Below are positions 1 to 7,304 of a stretch of 17,162 bases of DNA, piece by piece. The notes under the pieces were generated by a model. The model did no database searches. It saw only the letters and a program-made list of their open reading frames with translations, and was not told where the DNA came from. Source of the DNA: an uncultured Mycoplasmatota bacterium (GTDB lineage: Bacteria; Bacillota_I; Bacilli_A; RF39; UBA660); contig UQVP01000021.1 of assembly GCA_900544605.1 (NCBI GenBank), positions 1 through 17,162 on the forward strand. Direction: 5' to 3'. The position numbers and the translations under genes were made by a program. Numbering within the stretch: position 1 is the first letter of the stretch; every line of letters begins with the position of its first letter.

Positions 1-22
1 TAATTGTGTATAATTCATATAT

Positions 23-54
23 GAGTCCTCCTTGCCGGGTGGGGCTCTTTTTAT
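23..54 (+). terminator. Rho-independent terminator of an upstream gene
   Basis: The arms GAGTCCTCC (23-31) and GGTGGGGCTC (38-47) pair with one G-U pair and one bulged base, and a T-rich tract follows. This is a GC-rich stem in very AT-rich DNA. It probably ends a + strand transcript that begins before the window. Confidence 0.7.
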
Positions 55-59
55 TCTAT

Positions 60-86
60 CAAAAAACCACACCTTTTGGTGCGGTT
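60..86 (-). terminator. Terminator of the XRE regulator gene
   Basis: Read on the minus strand, AACCGCACC (86-78), loop AAAA and GGTGTGGTT (73-65) form a nine-pair stem with one G-U pair. A run of Ts follows at 66-61. It lies about 30 bases past the stop codon of the minus-strand regulator gene. Confidence 0.75.
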
Positions 87-117
87 GAAATTTCAATTTA
101 GGAAAATAGCATTTTAG

Positions 118-375
118 CTATTTTTTATTTCTATTATCTATTAAAAAGTCATCTAATTTTTTATCTAATATTATAGATATTTTGTAAAGAAGTGCCAACG
201 AGCAGTTCTTTTTTGTATCATTTGGTGATTCTATTCTTTTTAAATATTCTGGTGAAACATCTAAAATTTCAGCCAAATCCATAAGTCTAACACCTTTTTC
301 TTTTCTATATACTTTAATGTTATTGCAAATAATTGTTTTAAACTCAGGATTAAAGTTATCGTACTTTTCAATCAT
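118..375 (-). CDS. Small XRE-family helix-turn-helix regulator
   Basis: This is an 85-aa protein if started at the ATG at 375-373. That start has AGGGTG six bases upstream; the reading frame stays open to a TTG at 405, but no ribosome binding site supports that start. Residues about 15-75 form a Cro/C1-type DNA-binding domain: a helix with KVYRKEKGVRLMDLAEIL, then VSPEYLKRIESP as the recognition region, then LALLYKISIILDKKLDDFL. It has no other domain, so it probably binds DNA as a dimer and acts as a repressor. It is transcribed divergently from the zinc-ribbon membrane protein gene, and the 160-base gap could hold a shared operator. Small XRE genes are common on mobile elements, but nothing here shows its target. 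The family call is firm; the role is inferred. Confidence 0.85.
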   Translation of the reverse strand: MIEKYDNFNPEFKTIICNNIKVYRKEKGVRLMDLAEILDVSPEYLKRIESPNDTKKNCSLALLYKISIILDKKLDDFLIDNRNKK

Positions 376-462
376 TTGCATCACCCTAGTAATATTGTGC
401 CACAAACCTAAAAATAAATAAGTAAACTTTTTGTCCTAAATTATATACAATTCTTTAATACT

Positions 463-491
463 TTGATATAATTTTATTGTATAGGTATATT
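463..491 (+). promoter_or_regulatory. Candidate sigma-A promoter of the zinc-ribbon gene
   Basis: TTGATA (463-468), a 17-base spacer and TATATT (486-491) lie about 45 bases before the ATG at 535. AT-rich DNA yields such matches by chance, so this is moderate evidence. The start codon itself has a clear AGGAGTGA ribosome binding site. Confidence 0.45.
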
Positions 492-534
492 ATAAGTGGT
501 ATCTATCGATTAAAAATTAAGAAGGAGTGAGAGT

Positions 535-1521
535 ATGGAAAAGAAGTTTTGTAGTAAATGTGGGGAAAAACTTGAAAGTGGAAAAAGTTTTTGTCCAAGT
601 TGTGGTGAAAGTGTTGATGAAGGCAAAGTTGTGAATGAAGTAAAACATAAACAAAAAAATAAAGGACGATTTTTAGATATTGTTAGGTATATTATTGGAG
701 CAATATTTATTTTAGGTAGTTTATCTAATTTAGTTAATGGTAATTGGTATGGAATTATTGAACTATTATTTGCTGTATCATTAATGCCATTTGTATATAG
801 AAAATTTATATATAAGTTTATACAGAGTAATAAAGCATTTAGAACAACTCAAATAGTATTACCAATTATTTTATTTATAGTATTTTTTGCAGTTATACCT
901 ACTGATAATAATGTAAATAATAATTATACACCATCTAATAATGGTTCATCACAAACAACAAAAAAAGATGAAAAAAAGGAATTAACTGAATCAGAAAAAA
1001 TGATTTTAAAAATTACAGCTTTAATGGATGAAAAATTAGCTTTTGATACAGGTAATTATATTAAAGGAGACATACCCGCTGGAGAATATGCTTTTGTTAA
1101 ATTTTCAGGAAGTGGAGCATATTATTCAGAGGAAGACAGTGCAGGAAATATAATTGATAATGAAAATTTTGATAGTTTTGGATATGTGAAAGTTCATGCC
1201 GCAGGAAATTTGACAACTCGTGGAGTTCTTATAAGCATTAATGCTTTTGAAAAACTTGGAGTTTCTGGTGCTAAACAAATATATGAAATATTAAATAATC
1301 AAACTGATTATCACGATGGAGGTTATTATAAAGTTGGTGTTGATATTCCAGCAGGTCAATATGTTCTAGAAAGTTATGGTAGTGGTTATTGGGCTGTAAT
1401 GACTGGACCGGTAGGATCAAGTGATATAGTTGATAATGATAACTTCAATGGAAGAACATCAGTAAATGTTAGAGATGGTCAATATTTAACAATTAGTAGG
1501 TCTTCTTATACAAAACAATAA
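535..1521 (+). CDS. Zinc-ribbon membrane protein with duplicated C-terminal beta domain
   Basis: This 328-aa protein has an N-terminal zinc ribbon (C6, C9, C20, C23) of the kind that opens many Bacillota membrane proteins. Hydrophobic segments follow at about 47-67, 72-87 and 105-122. Next come an Asn/Ser/Lys-rich linker (125-150) and two related units of about 60 residues, at about 174-236 and 263-323. Both units contain DIPAGEY or DIPAGQY, then a Gly-rich stretch, then IDNENF or VDNDNF, then a V-V/A-G-L or V-V-G-L strand pattern. The duplicated unit probably folds as a small beta domain, outside the cell if the last helix exports it. The function is unknown; zinc-ribbon plus helix proteins of this sort are usually annotated only by the ribbon. 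It ends at a terminator shared with the convergent relaxase gene. It could belong to the neighbouring mobile element or to the host. Confidence 0.85.
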   Translation: MEKKFCSKCGEKLESGKSFCPSCGESVDEGKVVNEVKHKQKNKGRFLDIVRYIIGAIFILGSLSNLVNGNWYGIIELLFAVSLMPFVYRKFIYKFIQSNKAFRTTQIVLPIILFIVFFAVIPTDNNVNNNYTPSNNGSSQTTKKDEKKELTESEKMILKITALMDEKLAFDTGNYIKGDIPAGEYAFVKFSGSGAYYSEEDSAGNIIDNENFDSFGYVKVHAAGNLTTRGVLISINAFEKLGVSGAKQIYEILNNQTDYHDGGYYKVGVDIPAGQYVLESYGSGYWAVMTGPVGSSDIVDNDNFNGRTSVNVRDGQYLTISRSSYTKQ

Positions 1522-1525
1522 AACA

Positions 1526-1553
1526 AAAGATGATTGCACAAATCATCTTTTTT
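1526..1553. terminator. Bidirectional terminator between convergent genes
   Basis: A perfect ten-pair stem, AAAGATGATT (1526-1535) and AATCATCTTT (1541-1550), has a five-base loop. T runs follow on the + strand, and on the - strand there is a T-rich tract at 1528-1521. It lies between the stop codons of the zinc-ribbon gene and the relaxase gene. Confidence 0.85.
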
Positions 1554-1577
1554 AGTATCATTGATATTATTTAAATA

Positions 1578-2963
1578 TCAAATTTCTATATCATAATCAT
1601 CTTTTTCTTTGCCTAATTCATGTTCCTTACTAAATTTATAAGTATCATTTAATTCTTTAATTGTATCATCTTCAATAACACCATGTTCATATAAATCTCT
1701 TGAAAATTCACGATATTTATCTCTATCTTTTCTATTAAATAATCTGTTTTTTATAAACTGAATAAGTCTTACAAACTTATTTTTAAAATAGTTAAGTTCT
1801 GCAAATAAAGAATTATTTTCTTCTTTTAATTCATCAATTTCATTATCTTTTAACTTATTTTTTTCAGTAAGACTTTTAACTCGTAATTCCAATGCCTCAT
1901 TGTTTTCGGTAAGTATTTTTATTTTCTTATTGTTTTCTTTAATACTAGAGTCAACACTGGTAAGTGTTGTTGATAATTTTTGAATATTCTTATATTCTTT
2001 ATTTGTATTTTCTACTTGGCTGATAAAACTATTAATTTTATCTTTACATTCTTGTGTTATAACATATTTATCTTTTCTACCAAATGCTAATTTTAAATTA
2101 TTAACAATATCTTTTGCTTCTTTTGTATCATTATCTAGCATGTCAGATTGTTGTTTGGCTTTATTTAAACTTTTTTGATTTTTTTCAAGTTGTTCTTTCA
2201 TTTCTAAATAATTGTCCATTTCAGTAATATGATAATCATGATTTCTGCCTTTTTTCTTATCTTTTAAAGTGTTAGTTAGGTTATATTCTTTATTAAAAGA
2301 TTCAATACATAAGGTACGCATTTTATCTTGTAATTTTCTTAAACTTTCTTTTGTAAATACATCTGATTTACCAACTTGTTTTTTCATACCATTTTTATTA
2401 TTAAATTTTATAGGAACACCTACGATATGCAAGTGTGGGCTTGTTTCATCATAATGAATAATAGCACTTGCTATCTTAAAAGTAGGTAATATAATTTCTA
2501 AATCTTCAATTTGATTTTTATAAACATTTGTCATTCTTCTTTTAAACTTATCATCTTTTGTGTCCCAATACTTTTTATCTCCAATTTCAATTATTATTTC
2601 ACAGGCTAAATCATTTTTCTCATTATTACTTATATGAGTGAAATAATCTTTGATTTTTCTATCGTCACTTACTTGCTTTAAATTATATTCTTCTTTTGCT
2701 TCATCAAATTCTTCCTTATATAATTTTTTTACATCATCAACTAATGAAGAATTACCTTTAATAATTTCAATGTCATTTTGATTGTTATCATACTTTCTAT
2801 AATTATGTTTATCTACTTTCGTTAGATCTGCTGAATTTTGTATGGCATTATTTGATAGAGAAGTAGAACCACTTCTATTAGATTTAGCACTACTTCTTGA
2901 TGTGTTTCTTTTATTTTTATCACTGCCTAAATGAAAAGAATATGCTAGTTCTATAATAATCAC
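1578..2963 (-). CDS. mobV: MobV-type relaxase (Mob/Pre plasmid recombination family)
   Basis: This 461-aa relaxase should nick oriT and pilot the strand during mobilization. The signatures are an H53-N-Y-R56 motif (the HNxR motif of MobV, whose His or Asn has been proposed as the nucleophile) and the metal-binding motif HYDETSPHLH at 170-179 (H170, H177, H179). Residues about 250-400 form a long Lys/Glu/Asn-rich coiled coil, and the tail is charged. The N-terminal 45 residues are Ser/Asn-rich and less typical. The start is GTG at 2963, overlapping the stop of the 66-aa gene as GTGA, which points to translational coupling; no good ribosome binding site is visible. There is no type IV secretion gene or coupling protein in the window, so transfer would need a helper. 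The gene appears intact. Confidence 0.9.
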   Translation of the reverse strand: MIIIELAYSFHLGSDKNKRNTSRSSAKSNRSGSTSLSNNAIQNSADLTKVDKHNYRKYDNNQNDIEIIKGNSSLVDDVKKLYKEEFDEAKEEYNLKQVSDDRKIKDYFTHISNNEKNDLACEIIIEIGDKKYWDTKDDKFKRRMTNVYKNQIEDLEIILPTFKIASAIIHYDETSPHLHIVGVPIKFNNKNGMKKQVGKSDVFTKESLRKLQDKMRTLCIESFNKEYNLTNTLKDKKKGRNHDYHITEMDNYLEMKEQLEKNQKSLNKAKQQSDMLDNDTKEAKDIVNNLKLAFGRKDKYVITQECKDKINSFISQVENTNKEYKNIQKLSTTLTSVDSSIKENNKKIKILTENNEALELRVKSLTEKNKLKDNEIDELKEENNSLFAELNYFKNKFVRLIQFIKNRLFNRKDRDKYREFSRDLYEHGVIEDDTIKELNDTYKFSKEHELGKEKDDYDIEI

Positions 2964-3160
2964 GCTCTTTTATTAAAATATAATGTGGCTTGATTTAGTG
3001 TTTCAAAAAAATTTTGACCCATCATAGTTCCCATATTATCAATATAGGTACAAACAATATAATGTAGTTCACAGTTTTCAGCATACACTAAATATAAGTC
3101 TTTTTTCTTATCTAATAATTTACACTTTCTATATTTTAAGTTATAAAATTCTTTCTTCAT
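2960..3160 (-). CDS. 66-aa protein coupled to the relaxase gene
   Basis: The start at 3160 has a strong site (AAAGGAG, about ten bases upstream), and the stop overlaps the relaxase start. The sequence has a basic N-terminus (MKKEFYNLKYRKCKLLDKKK), then alternating hydrophobic residues (LYLVYAENCELHYIVCTYID) suggesting beta strands, then a helix ending LYFNKRA. I recognise no family. Its place as first gene of the mobilization operon, just inside the candidate oriT, suggests an oriT-binding or relaxase accessory role. That rests on position only. Confidence 0.7.
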   Translation of the reverse strand: MKKEFYNLKYRKCKLLDKKKDLYLVYAENCELHYIVCTYIDNMGTMMGQNFFETLNQATLYFNKRA

Positions 3161-3179
3161 AAATAATCAACTCCTTTGT

Positions 3180-3356
3180 TTTTTAGAGATGTATTTTGGC
3201 TTCGACAAAATATTTAACCCCCTAGGTATTTTGTCATACAAACAAAATAACCTTGTGGGCTAGGGATTCCCTAGAACCCTTTTATGATTTATTACATAAG
3301 TCTTATAAAATGCTATCGCCACTTTCATTGCTATGCAACAAAACGTGCCACGCATT
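3180..3356. other. Non-coding palindrome-rich stretch; candidate oriT
   Basis: This gap upstream of the relaxase operon holds three inverted repeats. The first is GACAAAATA (3204-3212) with TATTTTGTC (3227-3235), nine perfect pairs around a C-rich loop. The second is CTAGGGA (3260-3266) with TCCCTAG (3268-3274), extended by GGG and CCC outside a two-base bulge. The third is AAAATGC (3307-3313) with GCATTTT (3352-3358), which spans the end of the recombinase reading frame. The first two are GC-richer than the surroundings. MobV relaxases act on an adjacent inverted-repeat oriT, so this is the natural candidate. I cannot place a nic site. Confidence 0.5.
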
Positions 3357-5279
3357 TTATTCTTCTTCGTACAGCAACTCTTTCTTTACAGGTTTTACTC
3401 CAATCTCAATAGGAACAGGTTCTTTCGTATAAATAACACAGTCATTAGTTTCATCTGGTATATAATCAAAAGTAGTATTTATATCTTGCATTTGAAACTC
3501 ATCTTTACCATGAATATAAATAATTCCATATTTATATTCGTTCATTTTTATATCAGGATCTATTTTTGCATAATCTTCCATAGGGAATACTCTGACTATT
3601 GCTCTGTCATCGTGAACGAAATTAAAGTAGAATATTCTATCTTCTACATAATAAGTTGCTTCTTCAAAACCAACATCATAATATTGTCTTAATCTCATTA
3701 TATGTTTACCGACTTCTTTTTCAGGCAAGTAATTACTAAACCTAATTTGACCTACAATATTATCAAAAATAACAGGAGTCTTAACATCAATATAACCTGC
3801 ATCAAATAATTCATTACAAGGCTTACATATTGATTCTCTAAAATTGATATTATCTACATAAATATAATTGTTAAGAATACCTAATTTAATATCATCAACA
3901 TATTTCATAATAAGTTCAGACTTTTCTTCTCTTGTATAATCTTTCCAAGTTTTAGTTTTTTCTTTATATTCTTTTTCTAATTTAACTTTATTTATATAAT
4001 CAATATCTCTTTTAAGTAAAATATCTTGTGGAGTAAAATTAAGAGTTTAACAAGAGATTGCTTCATCAAGTTCATTTTGTAATTTTTCAAGAGCAGATTC
4101 AACTAACTTTCTTTCATCGTTATATTCTTCTAAACTAAATACACCACTAATATAGGCTCTTTTAATTCTTTCTAGTTTGTCTTTTTGCTTATTGATATCT
4201 TTCTTTAATTCTTCTTGTGGTTCATCAAATTTTTGCTTAATCATTGGTAAGAAGAACTGATTTACTACTGAATCGTATTCTATAAGTTCATTTACAAAAA
4301 CATTATAATATTCTTCAACTAAACTTTCCTTAAAGTTTATCTTACAATCATTACAATAATAGTAGTAATAAATATTACCATTTTTCTTTTGAGTTGCTTT
4401 ACCACCTAAAATTCTATTACATTTAAGACATCTTAATTTTTGTAAGAATAGATATGTTAAAGTTCTTTGATAGCTTTTAGAATTCTTTTTCTTTTGAACT
4501 TGGCATTCTTCCCACCTTTCTTTACTAACAATAGGTTCAACAACATTTTCATAATAGGTAGGATGTTTCGTCCTTTTACCATGAACAAAATCGCCTTTGT
4601 ATATTTCATTTTCTAAAATTGCCACAATAGAGGAATCTCTCCAATTTGTTTTACCCAATACCTGTTCTTTATTAAATAGTGTACTTATCTTTTGATATGA
4701 TATTCCTTTATGATAAAGTTCAAATATTCTTATGACAACATCTTTTGTTAAATAGCCTATAACTAATTTTTTGTTTTCATGTTTATAACCGAGTGGCGCT
4801 TGATGTGGTATATGTCCTTGTTTAATAGCACCTGCTAAACCAACCTTAGTTCTTTCACTTGTTCTTTCTATTTCTTGTTGTGATACACTCATTAATATTC
4901 TTGAAACCATTTTGCCATTAGCATTAGTAGTATTAATATCATCATTAACACAATCAAGATAAGCGTCGTTTTCTTCAAGAAATCTCATAAGTTCTTCCCA
5001 GTCAAAAATACTTCGTGTTATTCTATCTTGTTTTAAGGCAATTATAGTGTTTATTTTCTTTGATTTAATATCTTCTTTAAGTCTTTAAAATTCAGGTCTA
5101 TAATTGTCTGTTTTAGCACTTATACCAGCATCAGTATAATAGTCTTTAATAACAAAGTCCTTGAATTTACAATATGCCTCTAATCTTTCTTTTTGTTCAG
5201 GTAAACTAAAACCTTCTCTTGCTTGATCTTCAGTCGATACTCTCATATATAGACCACAAACTTTTTTTACATCATCCAA
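3357..5279 (-). pseudogene. Large serine recombinase interrupted by two in-frame stops (module A)
   Basis: One continuous frame of about 640 codons runs from a TTG start at 5279 (AAAGGAG ten bases upstream) to 3357, broken only by TAA at 5087-5085 and TAA at 4049-4047. The three pieces align end to end with the intact 611-aa recombinase at 9548-11383. The first has the catalytic segment MRVSTEDQAREGFSL and DAGISAK. After the first stop come RLKEDIKSKKIN and KQDRITRS, then the recombinase domain (SVSQQEIERTSERTKVGLAG, GKRTKHPTYYENVVEP), a zinc ribbon (CLKC, then CNDC) and a coiled coil. After the second stop come TLNFTPQDIL and the C-terminal domain (KYVDDI to the end). The first stop sits where the paralogue has Gln (CAA). 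The 64-aa piece alone carries the nucleophilic Ser, so separate pieces should be inactive. It was probably the integrase of the element carrying the relaxase. Confidence 0.9.
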
Positions 5280-5299
5280 TTATCATCATCTCCTTTACT

Positions 5300-5347
5300 A
5301 AAAAAGAGCGAAGCAGTACAACTAGGCTTATTTGTACTACTTCGCTC
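5300..5347 (-). terminator. Strong terminator between small gene A and the broken recombinase
   Basis: The arms at 5306-5321 and 5332-5347 are 16 bases each, with one mismatch on the + strand that becomes a G-U pair in minus-strand RNA. Reading minus, the stem begins GAGCGAAG and is followed by six Ts (5305-5300). It lies only about eight bases before the recombinase ribosome binding site, so it should separate the recombinase from transcription of the small gene unless it is controlled. Confidence 0.85.
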
Positions 5348-5406
5348 ATAAATAAATCAGATATAAGTTTTTCTAATCTAATTATAAACTATTTTTGACA
5401 AATTTA

Positions 5407-5682
5407 CTAGTTGGTACGCTTTAAATAATCTTCTAATTCATTGATTTTAATTTTATTACCAAAGTTTTTAACATAAACATCATTAGAATAATTAAAAACA
5501 AGAAACATTATATTATTGATAATTACTTTGTGAGGTTCAACATAAGCCAAATTAGATTTATCAATTTTTCTAATACTTCCATTTATAAATGTAGGCCTAG
5601 TATTACAAAAATCACAAATAAACTCTAATTTCTTTTTTAGTGATTCATCAATAGGTATTTCTTGTTTGATAATATTAATCAT
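5407..5682 (-). CDS. Small recombinase-linked protein, copy A
   Basis: This 91-aa protein starts at the ATG at 5682 (MINIIKQE), which has AGGA eight bases upstream; the ATG at 5691 would overlap that site. About 40 of 89 aligned residues are identical to the protein at 11591-11863. The shared features are an N-terminal LK-K-E-I helix, NT-P, NGSI, AYV-PH, a VYV strand and a C-terminal LEDY helix. I recognise no family and no catalytic pattern; the predicted content is mixed helix and strand. In both copies it lies directly upstream of a large serine recombinase in the same orientation. This suggests an accessory role such as a directionality factor, a transcriptional regulator or an immunity function for the element. 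The role is inference; the homology and position are seen. Confidence 0.8.
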   Translation of the reverse strand: MINIIKQEIPIDESLKKKLEFICDFCNTRPTFINGSIRKIDKSNLAYVEPHKVIINNIMFLVFNYSNDVYVKNFGNKIKINELEDYLKRTN

Positions 5683-5723
5683 AAACACCATCCTTTCTTT
5701 AGTATGATTTCTTTGTAAGACAC

Positions 5724-5748
5724 AAAAAAATCAATCTTTCGATTGATT
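5724..5748 (-). terminator. Minus-strand terminator before small gene A
   Basis: AATCAATC, loop GAAA and GATTGATT form eight perfect pairs (5748-5741 with 5736-5729), with seven Ts at 5730-5724 on the minus strand. It ends any transcript that covers the structured region at 5755-5830, about 40 bases before the small gene start. Confidence 0.75.
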
Positions 5749-5754
5749 CTATAT

Positions 5755-5830
5755 ATCAAGTCCAAACTAAATAGTTCGAACAGATTCGTCAATGGAGCCA
5801 TAAAGGTTGAAGTCGGACAACCTCTAATTA
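5755..5830 (-). ncRNA. Candidate structured RNA ahead of a terminator
   Basis: About 70 bases are clearly GC-richer than the flanks, a common sign of structured RNA in AT-rich genomes. On the minus strand I can draw three elements: a hairpin GGTTG/CAACC with loop TCCGACTT (about 5824-5807), a short hairpin CGAA-TCTG-TTCG (about 5788-5777), and a possible pseudoknot from the first loop (TCCGA) to TTTGGA just downstream. The terminator at 5724-5748 follows. It matches no RNA family I can name with confidence; a riboswitch-like leader of small gene A, a small RNA or a decayed tRNA fragment are all possible. Confidence 0.35.
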
Positions 5831-5933
5831 TCTAAATTATAGGTAGTAATAAACTACTAACTAATATAAGTATACCATGAAAATACTAAAATTTAATAAA
5901 AAATTACTAATAATTATTAAGCAGGATAAAGGG

Positions 5934-5991
5934 AATGATAGCACTGCCCTAATTCATTCTATATAAATATAGGAATAGTTGTGCTATCATT
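5934..5991. repeat. 11-bp perfect inverted repeat with nested inner hairpin
   Basis: AATGATAGCAC (5934-5944) pairs perfectly with GTGCTATCATT (5981-5991). Inside, ATTCTATA and TATAGGAAT pair with one bulge around TAAA. The long stem could be a transcribed hairpin or a minimal palindromic element. The bases after it are T-rich but not a clean terminator tail, and no gene lies just upstream on the + strand. Confidence 0.6.
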
Positions 5992-6095
5992 TCTTATTTT
6001 GCACTTGCAAAATTGTGTTAAAAATATGGAAGAATTCTACCATACTTTTTATTTAAATCAATTAATTAAAAGGTTTGCGAGGTTTTATTTTACTT

Positions 6096-6140
6096 CCAAC
6101 TGTTGGATATATACTGGAAATGTTGGATAAATCTTGGATG
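6096..6140. promoter_or_regulatory. Possible operator repeats upstream of the bile salt hydrolase
   Basis: TCCAAC-T-GTTGGA (6096-6108) is a perfect six-base inverted repeat. TGTTGGATA recurs at 6101-6109 and 6121-6129, giving an imperfect 20-base tandem repeat (15 of 20 match). The TTGGA-type motifs sit just upstream of the probable promoter, where an activator or repressor could bind. No regulator gene is adjacent. Confidence 0.35.
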
Positions 6141-6152
6141 TTTAAATTTAGT

Positions 6153-6181
6153 TTCAAAATATGTTGAAATTATGGTACAAT
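6153..6181 (+). promoter_or_regulatory. Probable promoter of the bile salt hydrolase operon
   Basis: TTCAAA (6153-6158), a 17-base spacer and TACAAT (6176-6181) form the boxes; the TG at 6173-6174 makes an extended -10 (TGGTACAAT). It would give a leader of about 80 bases. An alternative pair is TTGAAA (6164-6169) with TATAGA. Confidence 0.5.
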
Positions 6182-6265
6182 TATATATAGAATGACAGAT
6201 AAATAGTAATTTGAAAGAGAGTTATATAAAAGATAAGAAATAGTATTAGAAAGAAGGGAAAGAAT

Positions 6266-7240
6266 ATGTGTACAGCAGCAACTTATAAAACGAAAGATTT
6301 TTATTTTGGAAGAACATTGGATTATGAATTTTCATATGGAGATGAAGTAACAATAACACCAAGAAACTTTGAATTTAAATTTAGAGAAGTAGATGACATT
6401 AAGAGTCATTATGCGATAATTGGAATGGCATTTGTTACTGAAGATTATCCATTATATTACGATGCAATAAACGAAAAAGGGTTAGCAATAGCAGGTTTAA
6501 ATTTTGTTGGAAATGCTCATTATAAAGAAAAACAGGAAGGAAAAGATAATGTTGCTCAATTTGAACTGATACCATGGATTTTAAGCCAATGTTCAAATGT
6601 AAATGAAGCTAGAAATTTGATTGAAAAAATGAATGTGTTAAATACTCCATTTAGTGATAAATTACCATTAGCTAGCTTACATTGGATTATTTCCGATAGC
6701 ACACAATCAATAACTGTAGAGTCTGTTATTGATGGAATAAAAATATATGATAATCCAGTAGGGGTATTAACTAATAATCCATCTTTTGATAAGCAAATGT
6801 TTGCCTTAAATAATTATATGTATTTATCACCTAAATCTCCAGAGAATAAATTTAGTAAAGAATTAGATCTAAGTTTATATAGTAGAGGAATGGGAGCAAT
6901 AGGTCTACCAGGTGATTTATCATCGCAATCAAGATTCATAAGAGTAGCGTATACTAAATTAAATTCTTTTTCTAAAGAAGATGAAAAATCAAGTGTTAGT
7001 CAATTTTTTCACATTTTAGGTAGCGTTGATCAACAAAGAGGATGCTGTGATTTAGGTGATGATAAATTTGAAATAACAATTTATACATCTTGCTGTAATG
7101 TAAATAAGGGAATTTATTATTATACAACATATGATAATCATCAAATAACAGCAGTTGATATGCACAAAGAAAATTTAGATAGTAATGTACTTATTCGTTA
7201 TCCTTTGATAAAGGAAGAACAGATAAGAACTCAAAATTAA
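6266..7240 (+). CDS. bsh: Choloylglycine hydrolase (bile salt hydrolase)
   Basis: This 324-aa Ntn-hydrolase belongs to the family that cleaves the amide bond of glycine- or taurine-conjugated bile acids (EC 3.5.1.24). The nucleophile is C2, exposed after Met removal (MCTAAT). Other family catalytic positions are visible: R16 and D19 (FGRTLDYE), N79 (GLNFVGNA), N171 (TNNPSF) and R223 (SRFIRVAY). The stretch LPGDLSSQSRF favours bile salt hydrolase over penicillin V acylase, though the two are hard to separate by eye. Length is normal, there is no signal peptide, and the enzyme should be cytoplasmic. The start has AAGGGA about ten bases upstream. A cardiolipin synthase gene begins 64 bases downstream with no terminator between, so the two are probably one operon. 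The enzyme implies a life in the gut. Confidence 0.95.
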   Translation: MCTAATYKTKDFYFGRTLDYEFSYGDEVTITPRNFEFKFREVDDIKSHYAIIGMAFVTEDYPLYYDAINEKGLAIAGLNFVGNAHYKEKQEGKDNVAQFELIPWILSQCSNVNEARNLIEKMNVLNTPFSDKLPLASLHWIISDSTQSITVESVIDGIKIYDNPVGVLTNNPSFDKQMFALNNYMYLSPKSPENKFSKELDLSLYSRGMGAIGLPGDLSSQSRFIRVAYTKLNSFSKEDEKSSVSQFFHILGSVDQQRGCCDLGDDKFEITIYTSCCNVNKGIYYYTTYDNHQITAVDMHKENLDSNVLIRYPLIKEEQIRTQN

Positions 7241-7304
7241 TGTTTATTTATAAAGAAGATAAAAGTATTACATATAAAAATGAATTAGTATGAGGAGAAA
7301 AAAT

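Larger units (their letters stand above)
5683..6265. other. Gene-free stretch between module A and the bile salt hydrolase
   Basis: I see no protein gene here. From left to right it holds a minus-strand terminator (5724-5748), a GC-richer structured-RNA candidate (5755-5830), very AT-rich DNA (5830-5925), a long inverted repeat (5934-5991), an 18-base near-palindrome (6026-6043, ATGGAAGAATTCTACCAT), a direct repeat (6101-6140) and the probable bile salt hydrolase promoter (6153-6181). Confidence 0.7.

Noticed and set aside
2269..2454. Open frame on the + strand inside the relaxase gene
   Set aside because: Antisense shadow of the relaxase coding sequence with no ribosome binding site.
3333..3692. 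119-codon frame on the + strand
   Set aside because: It lies antisense to the recombinase C-terminal region; its composition is that of a complement reading (Ile/Phe/Tyr-rich) with no family signal.
3908..4988. Treating 3357-3908, 4047-4988 and 5085-5279 as three separate genes
   Set aside because: All three are in one frame, and the sequence between them also translates into residues that align with the intact paralogue.
3357..5279. Stop codon reassignment (TAA read as Gln) to explain the interrupted recombinase
   Set aside because: Most other intact genes in the window, including bsh, cls and the 611-aa recombinase's neighbours, use TAA as a normal stop. Two nonsense mutations are simpler.
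5731..5826. A + strand protein fragment reading about SSNRFVNGAIKVEVGQ before a stop
   Set aside because: It has no start or ribosome binding site, and its C-ending codons differ from every real gene here. The base composition fits structured RNA better.
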